A stretch of DNA of 8,570 nucleotides from Sulfurovum sp. GTDB taxonomy: Bacteria; Campylobacterota; Campylobacteria; Campylobacterales; Sulfurovaceae. The first letter of the stretch is position 1; each line of letters opens with the position of its first letter. The notes below the pieces were generated by a model, which worked only from the letters and a program-made list of their open reading frames with translations, did not search any database and was not told where the DNA came from. Positions 1 through 6,061 of the stretch are shown here, in pieces. The translations under genes and the position numbers were made by a program. Location: the NCBI GenBank assembly GCA_030622375.1, contig JAUXGC010000049.1, forward strand, positions 1-8,570, written 5' to 3'.

Positions 1-294
1 AGTTACAGAGTGTTTACTTCTCTTGCTTCCATCTTGTGCTGTCCATTGGTCAAGCTTCAATCTACCATCTACTAAAACTTTGCTACCCTTACGTAAATAT
101 TGATTAGCGATTTCAGCAGTTCTACCAAAAAAAGTGATGTCTACGAATAGTACTTCTTCTTTTTGTTCACCGGTTGCAGATTTAAATTTACGTGAAGTTG
201 CGATTGCCGTGTTTCCTATGGCACTCCCACCTTGTGTATATCTAACTTCTACATCTCTTGTAAGGTTTCCTGCTAAAATAATCTTATTGTACAT
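1..294 (-). CDS. ssb: Single-stranded DNA-binding protein SSB (C-terminus outside window)
   Basis: SSB coats single-stranded DNA in replication, recombination and repair, and recruits partners through an acidic C-terminal tip. Only the first 98 codons are present; the gene runs off position 1, so the tail and tip cannot be seen. The visible part is a typical bacterial SSB OB-fold: it begins MYNKIILAGNLTRDVEVRY, continues with GGSAIGNTAIATSRKF, the strand FVDITFFGRTAEIANQYLRK and then KVLVDGRLKLDQW. The ATG at 292-294 is preceded by a good Shine-Dalgarno AGGAGC at 301-306, six bases away, which fixes the start. It lies 27 bases after the rpsF stop with no terminator between, so it is co-transcribed with rpsF. 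rpsR normally follows outside the window. Confidence 0.96.
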   Translation of the reverse strand, partial: MYNKIILAGNLTRDVEVRYTQGGSAIGNTAIATSRKFKSATGEQKEEVLFVDITFFGRTAEIANQYLRKGSKVLVDGRLKLDQWTAQDGSKRSKHSVT

Positions 295-321
295 ATGGTT
301 GCTCCTGTAAGTCGCTTTTAA

Positions 322-729
322 TTATGCTTCTGTTGATGTTGCTTCTGTTGCTACTGCTTCTGGAGCAGGTGCAGCTTCTGGTGCTGGAGTAGCGCTTTTA
401 TTCGCTGCTGCAACAAGCTTGTCAAATTGTGCAAGTTCTTTATTTTTACTATATTTTACACTTAAAAACTTAATGACATCTTCACTGATCTTAAGATTTC
501 TCTCAAGCTCATCGATGATCGTACCTTCAGCTTTATAGAAAAGAACTGTATAGTATCCTCTAGCATGTTTTTCTACAGGATAAGCAAGTTTTCTCATACC
601 CATATTATTAGTGCCTGCAAGTTCAGCACCCTCTTTTGTAAGTATATTTTCTACCTTAGAGATTTGTTCTATAATCTCTTCTTGTGTAAGTGTAGGTTTA
701 ACTACAAACAGTGTTTCATAACAATTCAC
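322..729 (-). CDS. rpsF: 30S ribosomal protein S6
   Basis: S6 pairs with S18 on the platform of the small ribosomal subunit. The 135-residue product has the S6 core: YETLFVVKPTLT at the N-terminus, MGMRKLAYPVEKHARGYY around 43-60, and LERNLKISEDVIKFLSVKY around 75-93. From about residue 108 it has a low-complexity Ala/Pro/Glu tail (APEA units); acidic or low-complexity C-terminal extensions are common and variable in S6. The start is GTG at 727-729, supported by AAGGAG at 735-740 five bases upstream. An ATG at 729-731 is out of frame and is followed at once by TGA. The gene begins the rpsF-ssb unit, has a 124-base leader with possible regulatory hairpins, and follows holA. Confidence 0.97.
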   Translation of the reverse strand: MNCYETLFVVKPTLTQEEIIEQISKVENILTKEGAELAGTNNMGMRKLAYPVEKHARGYYTVLFYKAEGTIIDELERNLKISEDVIKFLSVKYSKNKELAQFDKLVAAANKSATPAPEAAPAPEAVATEATSTEA

Positions 730-765
730 ATTGTCTCCTTTTGGTTTAATAGCCCACTAAAAATG

Positions 766-805
766 CGAATATCTCTATTCGTCCAAAAATGAGCAAGAAT
801 TTTGG
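766..805 (-). promoter_or_regulatory. Two adjacent small hairpins in the rpsF leader RNA
   Basis: Read on the minus strand, CCAAAA (805-800) pairs with TTTTGG (788-783) across an 11-base loop. One base later CGAATA (781-776) pairs with TATTCG (771-766) across a GAGA loop, a GNRA-type tetraloop. A run of five T follows at 763-759. The stems are exact but AT-rich and short, so each is weak alone. Their position, 37-76 bases before the rpsF start and directly after the possible promoter, would suit a leader element. Autoregulation of rpsF leaders by the S6:S18 complex is known in many bacteria, but I do not recognise that motif's conserved CCG feature here. The second hairpin plus T run could instead be a weak terminator after holA. 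Confidence 0.35.
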
Positions 806-814
806 AAGCGATAT

Positions 815-820
815 TTTATA
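815..820 (-). promoter_or_regulatory. Possible -10 element of the rpsF-ssb promoter
   Basis: Minus-strand TATAAA (820-815) lies in a very AT-rich stretch just after the holA stop, and TATTAT overlaps it at 823-818. No convincing -35 is seen; a TTAAGC 19 bases upstream is poor. Campylobacterota sigma-70 promoters often lack a conserved -35. Initiation about seven bases downstream would start the RNA just before the paired hairpins, giving a leader of roughly 78 bases. The call rests on base composition and position only. Confidence 0.3.
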
Positions 821-853
821 ATAAACCCTTTTATATATAGCTTAATTATTGTA

Positions 854-1831
854 CTATAAGTACCCTTGTAGCTTAATCAGCATACCATATAGCAAAACCT
901 CTTTTTGTGCTGCGGGCGCTCTTTTCATGCTTACTTCACTCTCAAGCAGATGTTCAAATATTTTAAGTAGAGAAAAAGAGTTAACGCGTAAAGCGAGTTG
1001 TGCTTTTTGTTCCTCTATTTGTTTGGGGAGCTTATAGCCCAAAATGGCTACTGAGTCTACATGTCCATTGAGTTTGATATAGGCATGAAAGAGGAAAATT
1101 TGATTTACAAAATATTGTGTTGAACGCAAGAGTGATGCTTCATCTTCTCCAAGGTCAAGCAGTTTAGTGATGGTTGCCGTGATAGGCTTTTTACTAAATA
1201 GGTCTATGAGTAGTTGCTCTGTTGCAAGTGGTGCAGTAGAGTAAACCAACTTATCAATGTCTTTACTCGTGACTTTTGTTCCTAGTATGGCAAGCTTGTC
1301 TAACTCGTTGGAGCAGAGAGCTAGATTGTTATTAAGAAGAGGCATGAGGTGCTGTAGAGCATAGTGGTCAATGTCTAGTTGTATCTGTTGTGCTTTTTGT
1401 TGTAGTGTGGCAATACCCTCACGAATATTTGGTTCAAAAAATCGTACCCAAACTCCTCCCTTTTTTTCCGTAAAAGCACTCTGCATACTTTTTGCATCTT
1501 TTGCCACTCCTTCATACCCGTACAAAAAGTAGTTATCACTATTTTTATTTGCAAGTTCTACAAGAGTATCTAGTTCTTTTTTAGGTATTTTATTATTATG
1601 TTTCACCACTACAAGATTGGTTCCACCAAAAAGTGAGGTTTGGGACAAATAGTTTTTAGCCTGCTCAAAATTCCATTCATCATAGTAGAGTGTAAGCATA
1701 CTATCTTTAGCATCAAGTTTGGTTTTATATAAGTCGATGTAGTAGTCTATGAGGTAGTCATTGTCACCGTAGAGAAGTACGGCTTTTGGAAAAGTTTGTT
1801 TGAGTTTTTGATCAAATTCTCTTTGGTACAT
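854..1831 (-). CDS. holA: DNA polymerase III subunit delta (clamp loader)
   Basis: Delta is the clamp-loader subunit that opens the beta sliding clamp. The 325-residue length is normal. The N-terminal AAA+-like domain shows AVLLYGDNDYLIDYY at about 17-31, where the family has a degenerate nucleotide-binding fold. SQTSLFGG at 63-70 matches the beta-clamp-binding loop (compare QAMSLF in E. coli delta), with L67-F68 the expected contact pair. LCSNELDKLAIL further on is typical of domain II. The start ATG at 1829-1831 overlaps the stop of the upstream small open frame as TAATG, and there is no recognisable Shine-Dalgarno, so initiation probably depends on translational coupling. In relatives holA usually directly follows rnr; here about 2.2 kb of restriction-modification DNA separates them. 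The gene ends with TAG, 124 bases before rpsF. Confidence 0.92.
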   Translation of the reverse strand: MYQREFDQKLKQTFPKAVLLYGDNDYLIDYYIDLYKTKLDAKDSMLTLYYDEWNFEQAKNYLSQTSLFGGTNLVVVKHNNKIPKKELDTLVELANKNSDNYFLYGYEGVAKDAKSMQSAFTEKKGGVWVRFFEPNIREGIATLQQKAQQIQLDIDHYALQHLMPLLNNNLALCSNELDKLAILGTKVTSKDIDKLVYSTAPLATEQLLIDLFSKKPITATITKLLDLGEDEASLLRSTQYFVNQIFLFHAYIKLNGHVDSVAILGYKLPKQIEEQKAQLALRVNSFSLLKIFEHLLESEVSMKRAPAAQKEVLLYGMLIKLQGYL

Positions 1832-1944
1832 TATGAGGCTACTTTTATTAATTTGTTTTCTTCTTTTACGATATTTAACCCAATCTTTTTAAACCCAATG
1901 TCTAAATTACCTGCACTTGAGAAGAGAGAGATGATTTGTGTCAT
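1831..1944 (-). pseudogene. Truncated N-terminus of a second cytosine-5 DNA methyltransferase (37 codons)
   Basis: This open frame starts with ATG at 1942-1944, overlapping the endonuclease stop as ATGA, and ends with TAA at 1831-1833, overlapping the holA ATG as TAATG. Its first ~26 residues, including SLFSSAGNLDIGFKKIGLN, read like motif I of m5C methyltransferases (F-x-G-x-G-G…GF…G, the AdoMet-binding loop). Compare LFAGIGGIELGF in the intact enzyme next door. After 'NIV' the similarity stops and a lysine-rich tail, KEENKLIKVAS, follows. The catalytic PCQ, ENV, target-recognition and C-terminal motifs are all missing, so it cannot be an active enzyme. The sequence differs from the intact gene at many positions, so it is not a recent copy of it. 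It may persist because it carries ribosomes from the endonuclease gene to holA. Family assignment rests on about 20 residues. Confidence 0.65.
1863..1869 (-). repeat. GTAAAAG direct repeat, holA-side edge of the cassette
   Basis: Minus-strand GTAAAAG falls exactly where methyltransferase similarity ends in the truncated frame (the codon for V of 'NIV' is its first three bases). The same seven bases occur at 4089-4095 across the rnr stop codon. It may be a junction microhomology or target duplication. Seven AT-rich bases can also match by chance. Confidence 0.35.
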
Positions 1945-3068
1945 AAATTATTCTTTAAATTAATAATAAAGTTTTCATAGCTATCAAGTTTTGCAAAATT
2001 TATTTCATATTCAGTATTATTAATTTTATCTATTCTTACAGAATCAACACCATATGTGTATAAGGTTTGATTGGTAGCTAATTCACCTGCTTGTAGTTTA
2101 AATACATCTCGTAATAACCATTCTCCTAAATCTTTATTAGGATTTGACATTAAAGCTTTGCTACCTGCTTGACATACTTTTACATTGATTTGCTTTTTAT
2201 TTGGTAGGTTTAAAGTAAAAATAATATCTTTATTTGGGAAAAAGTTTGGTTTATATGTATGAAAGTCTTTTGGTATTGGAATATAAACCTCATTCATATT
2301 TCTTGTTCTTCCATTAGCATTCCATTGGTTTAGCCCACTATTGTCAAATACTTTTTTCCCTCTCCCATATAAAGGTAAATATGCTGTATCTTTAATATGT
2401 GTATGAGACATAATACTCTGCTCTTGATTAATTAGGGAGTAAAGTGATTCTAGTGGGTCTTCTATTATATCTACAGAGAATGTATCTAAAAATTGTGGAG
2501 TATTGAACCTTTTCATTAAGGTACTTTTTGATAAAGAAAATGAATATTCATAAATATCATCATCAAAGAAAATTGATGATTTTGTTTGTCTAATATTTTT
2601 TATAGATTCTATATTTATATGTTTTATCTCTTCTTCATAAATTTGAAATTTACCATTATCTCTAATGACACAATGATAAATTGATTTTTCTATATCATAT
2701 AAGTTATTTGTAAAATCTAGTCTTTTATTTCTCAAATTAGAAATCTTATGGATTTTTTTTGAAAGAGTTAAGTTATCATATAAAAGTTTATCCTTATTAA
2801 ATTCAGCAATTTTTTGAATACTTTTATTATTTCCTCTTAAAAATGTTTTTAAGCCTATCCCTAGTGATTCTTTCTGTGCATCATATGATACATCACCTCT
2901 TGATAAATCTCTTGCATGAAAGGCTTTACAAAACATTTTTTCTGCAATACGATAATAGAGATAAGGCGTAGAAGAGTCAGAAAATAAATTTGATAAACTT
3001 CCAATTATTTGTAAATATTCTTTATATAAATTTTGTTGTTCGAGAGTTTGAAGATTATAAAATGACAT
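1941..3068 (-). CDS. Type II restriction endonuclease with a C-terminal B3-like (NgoFVII/BfiI-type) DNA-binding domain
   Basis: This 375-residue protein is the likely cutting partner of the methyltransferase, whose stop lies 4 bases upstream. The C-terminal part resembles, from memory, the DNA-recognition domain of NgoFVII/BfiI-like enzymes: SGLNQWN at 244-250, NEVYIPIP at 259-266, FFPNKDIIFTLNLP near 276-289, CQAGSKALMSNPN at 299-311 and LGEWLLRDVF at 314-323. The N-terminal part has a distinctive block at about 50-76 (HARDLSRGDVSYDA, then GIGLKTF). No HxK pair of the phospholipase D type in a fitting context and no textbook PD…(D/E)xK is obvious; D59, D63 and K74 are candidates only. ATG at 3066-3068 has no good Shine-Dalgarno, suggesting coupling to the methyltransferase and weaker expression. 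The DNA is strikingly AT-rich (22 G+C in the 120 bases 2521-2640, against 24 in 60 at 4381-4440 in rnr), consistent with transfer. The endonuclease role is fairly sure; the domain name less so. Confidence 0.75.
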   Translation of the reverse strand: MSFYNLQTLEQQNLYKEYLQIIGSLSNLFSDSSTPYLYYRIAEKMFCKAFHARDLSRGDVSYDAQKESLGIGLKTFLRGNNKSIQKIAEFNKDKLLYDNLTLSKKIHKISNLRNKRLDFTNNLYDIEKSIYHCVIRDNGKFQIYEEEIKHINIESIKNIRQTKSSIFFDDDIYEYSFSLSKSTLMKRFNTPQFLDTFSVDIIEDPLESLYSLINQEQSIMSHTHIKDTAYLPLYGRGKKVFDNSGLNQWNANGRTRNMNEVYIPIPKDFHTYKPNFFPNKDIIFTLNLPNKKQINVKVCQAGSKALMSNPNKDLGEWLLRDVFKLQAGELATNQTLYTYGVDSVRIDKINNTEYEINFAKLDSYENFIINLKNNL

Positions 3069-3072
3069 AATA

Positions 3073-4005
3073 TTATACTAGTACTTTTTTTATTTCATGG
3101 GCTATAGCTTCAATTACGGGAAGACTAACAGAATTTCCTATCTGTTTATATAATGAAGAATTTGCTAATTGCTCAGGAAATTTAAAATTCTCAGGATAAC
3201 CTTGAAATCTAGCACATTCTCTAGGTGTTAATTTACGGATATCTTTTGAGTCTATAATTAGTGGTACATTGTGCCCACCTGTTCCCATGTTTGCCGTTAA
3301 AGTGGGACATAATTTACTTTTATTCTCTCGAACATATACTCTACGCCATTGATAAACAGTATCTCTGTTTTTCATTTCATCTTTTAGTTGTTTGTAATAG
3401 CGACTATTTGTATAATAAAATTTTTCATCAGCTGTTGAATCAATAATATCGGCAACTGTTTTAGTTAATTTTTTTGTTTTTGGAAAAGTGAATTTAGATG
3501 CAATATTTTTATCTTTGAATGCAACAATATAGATTCTTTCTCTATTTTGAGGCACATTACCATATTTGCAAGAGTTTAAAACTTTATGTTTGACTGTATA
3601 GCCTCTTATCTCTTCTAATTCATATATAATGCGTTCAAATGTCTTACCCTTGTCATGCCCTATAAGATTTTTAACATTTTCTAAAAATACAACCTTAGGA
3701 TTTAAGTCATCAATAAAATCTAAAATACGAAAAAATACATTCCCTCTGTCATCACGAAAACCTTTTTGATATCCTGCAATAGAAAATGCTTGACAAGGAA
3801 ATCCCCCAGTTAGAATATCAATGGGAGTTACTTCATCTGTATCTAAAGTATTTAAATCTTTTTCAAAAAGTGTATGTTTGTGATTTTCTCTATATGTAAT
3901 ACATGCATTCTTATCTATTTCATTTGCCCATTCAATTTTAAAACCCGCATTTTTAAAACCCAGTTCAATACCACCAATACCTGCAAATAATCCACCTACT
4001 TTCAT
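3073..4005 (-). CDS. DNA cytosine-5 methyltransferase (type II modification enzyme)
   Basis: The enzyme methylates carbon 5 of a cytosine in its target site using AdoMet and protects host DNA from the adjacent endonuclease. All diagnostic motifs are present in order in 310 residues: motif I LFAGIGGIELGF at 6-17; acidic motif II residue E29 in ANEID; motif IV GGFPCQAFS at 67-75 with catalytic Cys71; motif VI ENV at 109-111; motif VIII QNRERIY at 153-159; a target-recognition region about 165-255 ending in CPTLTANMGTGGHNVP; motif IX RECARFQGYP at 262-271; and motif X QIGNSV at 288-293. Nothing is missing, so it should be active. ATG at 4003-4005 has AAAGGG five bases upstream. The gene has its own promoter after rnr. 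Its target sequence cannot be read reliably from the protein. Confidence 0.95.
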   Translation of the reverse strand: MKVGGLFAGIGGIELGFKNAGFKIEWANEIDKNACITYRENHKHTLFEKDLNTLDTDEVTPIDILTGGFPCQAFSIAGYQKGFRDDRGNVFFRILDFIDDLNPKVVFLENVKNLIGHDKGKTFERIIYELEEIRGYTVKHKVLNSCKYGNVPQNRERIYIVAFKDKNIASKFTFPKTKKLTKTVADIIDSTADEKFYYTNSRYYKQLKDEMKNRDTVYQWRRVYVRENKSKLCPTLTANMGTGGHNVPLIIDSKDIRKLTPRECARFQGYPENFKFPEQLANSSLYKQIGNSVSLPVIEAIAHEIKKVLV

Positions 4006-4038
4006 GAGAACCCTTTACTTAATAATGAATTTTAACAT

Positions 4039-4068
4039 ATTATATAATGTAAGTAGATTTAATGGCAA
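4039..4068 (-). promoter_or_regulatory. Promoter of the restriction-modification genes
   Basis: Minus-strand TTGCCA (4068-4063) is a five-of-six -35 match, followed after 18 bases by a perfect -10 TATAAT (4044-4039). A start about seven bases on would leave a leader of roughly 26 bases containing the AAAGGG ribosome site (4011-4016). It lies in the gap right after rnr, so the pair can be expressed independently of the upstream operon. The -10 sits within an imperfect palindrome (4035-4050, ACAT…ATGT) that could be an operator. Confidence 0.6.
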
Positions 4069-4088
4069 AAATATGTCAAATTGTCAGA

Positions 4089-4095
4089 CTTTTAC
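4089..4095 (-). repeat. GTAAAAG direct repeat, rnr-side edge of the cassette
   Basis: Minus-strand GTAAAAG spans the last base of the rnr Leu codon, its TAA stop and the next three bases. It is the partner of the copy at 1863-1869, and the flanking bases on either side differ. Together the two copies bracket the restriction-modification promoter, both genes and the methyltransferase-like part of the remnant. Confidence 0.35.
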
Positions 4096-6059
4096 AACTC
4101 CATCTCATCTTTATCAAGCTTAGCTACAAGTTCTGACATTACAACTGCTTGAGCAATATTTACTTCGGTAATCATCACTCTTATTTTATCAAAAAGCATT
4201 ACATTATCTCCTTTGAGATGTACGGTTACACCTTTGATATCTCCTTTTAATACAGCCTTGGCACTCTCTCCTGCTTCTATGATTTCTGCTTCAAAAAAGA
4301 GACCTATTTGCTCTTTTGCCCATCTGGCAAATTTACGGTCTCTAAAGTCCCATTCAGCTTTGGTTGCCTCTCTTTCAAGCTCAGAGACTCTTGCACAGAG
4401 AGGTTCTATATTTCTCAAGAGATACTCTGCTTCCTGTTTTTCGTCTCTAAGTTGTGTTTTGATGAGGCGGTGGAGTATGAGGTCAGAGTATCTACGGATA
4501 GGAGAGGTAAAGTGGCTGTAGTGACTAAAGCCCAATCCGAAGTGCCCGACATTGTGTGCATTATACTCGGCACGACGCAGAGATTTGATAATCATAGAAT
4601 CTACTTCTGAAGCTAGACCCATTTTTTGTGCCTCTTTTTGGATAGCACGGATGAGTGAAGGGCTATCTTCATACTCTTTTACATAGAGTCCTATGGCTGC
4701 AAGTTCTGCTAAAAGAGTTTCTATACGCGAGAGTTGTGGTGGCTCATGTATCCTAAAGATACTATCGCCTTCACCTGTAAACCTTTTGGCACTTGCTTGG
4801 TTGGCTAGTAGCATACACTCCTCTATGAGCGAGTGTGAGGGTGTGCCTGTTTCTATTTTTGTGTTTGTTAGCAGGTGGTCATTATCGATGGTGAGTCTAA
4901 CCTCTTCGGATCTAAAGTCAAAGCCATGTTTTAGCCGTTGGTTATGTAGTTTAGCAGTTATTTTTTGCAGAGGAAGCAACCAAGTCAAGATTTGAGATAT
5001 GGTCTCTGTAGTATCTTTGGTGCCAGATTCAAGTATTTTGTCTATATGTTCATAGCTAAAACGGTGTTTAGAGTGGATAATTGCTTCAAAAAACTCCTCT
5101 TTAATGGGTTTAAGTGTCGCTCTGTCGAGTGCTATTTTTGCTACAAATGCGAGTCTATCTACTTTGGGCTTAAGTGAACAGATATTTTCGCTCAGTTCTC
5201 TTGGAAGCATAGGGAAAGATTTGTGTGGTAAATAGGTGGTAAAACCTCGCTTTTTAGCCTCTTTATCGATAGGGGTAAAGAAGGGTACATAGTGGCTTAC
5301 ATCTGCTATGGCAACATAAATGGTATGTGCTTCTCTGTCAAAATAGATAGCATCATCAAAATCTTTTGCGGTGATGGGGTCGATGGTGCAGAAGTCAAGA
5401 TGAGTCAAGTCTATACGATTTGAATGCTCCTCTTTTTTTACTTCCAATTCAATCTCTAGAGCATCTGTCACGCACTCCTTAGGAAAGGCATCTTCACGCT
5501 CATACAAAGCAAGAGAAATTTTTTCATCTACTTTAGCATCACCCAAATGACCAAAAACCTCTAAAACTTTGCTGTCATCTACATCTATTTTCAGTACAGT
5601 ACCTAGCTTAAAAGCTTTTAAGTCCATCCCATCCATCACTGCGTGGGTAGGTTCTCCTGTGCGTATATTGAGGATAAAAAAATTATTTTGTTCATCTCTA
5701 TGTGTATAGCCAATAGTAAAAAGATGAGCTTTGTCTATAGTGAGTTGTATTTTGCCGCTAGCACGACCTCGTCTGGCGATAATGCGTTTTACCACCACCA
5801 CGTCACCATGTTTGGCGTCTTCTAAATGGTCAGGCTCTACAAGTAGGTCTCTCTGCTCTTTAAACTCTGCCTCAACATACCCTTTTCCATCTTTTCCAAT
5901 ATAGAGAGCTCCTGCACGATAGAGGGATCCTAGTTTCCATAGTCCGTTTATTTCTTCAATGGCACCTATCTGTTGTAGTGCTTGAAAACTGTTCCTATCT
6001 TCAAGTTCGATATCTGATATAAGACATCCATTGGTGAGTTGTATAGCAAAAGGGGACAT
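4092..6059 (-). CDS. rnr: Ribonuclease R (RNB-family 3'-5' exoribonuclease)
   Basis: RNase R degrades structured RNA processively from the 3' end. The 655-residue protein has N-terminal cold-shock-like OB regions (about 45-170), then the RNB catalytic domain starting near 215. The metal-binding signature TIDPITAKDFDDAI lies at 225-238, with D227, D233, D235 and D236 matching the catalytic aspartates of the family. HFTSPIRRYSDL at 516-527 is the other hallmark. The C-terminal S1 region (about 585-645) is short and diverged, as is usual for the smaller RNase R of Campylobacterota (about 640-650 residues). ATG at 6057-6059 starts only 2 bases after the mqo TAA and has no clear Shine-Dalgarno, so it is probably coupled to mqo. 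In relatives holA follows directly; here a restriction-modification cassette begins at the stop codon. Confidence 0.95.
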   Translation of the reverse strand: MSPFAIQLTNGCLISDIELEDRNSFQALQQIGAIEEINGLWKLGSLYRAGALYIGKDGKGYVEAEFKEQRDLLVEPDHLEDAKHGDVVVVKRIIARRGRASGKIQLTIDKAHLFTIGYTHRDEQNNFFILNIRTGEPTHAVMDGMDLKAFKLGTVLKIDVDDSKVLEVFGHLGDAKVDEKISLALYEREDAFPKECVTDALEIELEVKKEEHSNRIDLTHLDFCTIDPITAKDFDDAIYFDREAHTIYVAIADVSHYVPFFTPIDKEAKKRGFTTYLPHKSFPMLPRELSENICSLKPKVDRLAFVAKIALDRATLKPIKEEFFEAIIHSKHRFSYEHIDKILESGTKDTTETISQILTWLLPLQKITAKLHNQRLKHGFDFRSEEVRLTIDNDHLLTNTKIETGTPSHSLIEECMLLANQASAKRFTGEGDSIFRIHEPPQLSRIETLLAELAAIGLYVKEYEDSPSLIRAIQKEAQKMGLASEVDSMIIKSLRRAEYNAHNVGHFGLGFSHYSHFTSPIRRYSDLILHRLIKTQLRDEKQEAEYLLRNIEPLCARVSELEREATKAEWDFRDRKFARWAKEQIGLFFEAEIIEAGESAKAVLKGDIKGVTVHLKGDNVMLFDKIRVMITEVNIAQAVVMSELVAKLDKDEMEL

Positions 6060-6061
6060 AG

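Noticed and set aside
759..781. Rho-independent terminator after holA
   Set aside because: The stem has only two G-C pairs in six and the T run is five bases, so it is recorded as a leader hairpin with the terminator reading left as a weaker option.
565..1037. Plus-strand open frames opposite rpsF and holA
   Set aside because: They are antisense to well-recognised genes, rich in Cys, Phe and Ser as expected of shadow frames, and have no good ribosome site.
2709..2750. Phospholipase D-type active site in the endonuclease (HKISNLRNKRLD)
   Set aside because: The pair is HK rather than HxK and the surrounding residues do not resemble the family motif.
4074..4079. Perfect TTGACA upstream of the methyltransferase gene as a -35
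   Set aside because: It is 29 bases from the TATAAT, too far. TTGCCA at 4063-4068 gives an 18-base spacer and is preferred.
4213..4610. Two overlapping plus-strand open frames opposite rnr
   Set aside because: They are antisense to the clearly coding C-terminal part of RNase R, have no family features and overlap each other in different frames.
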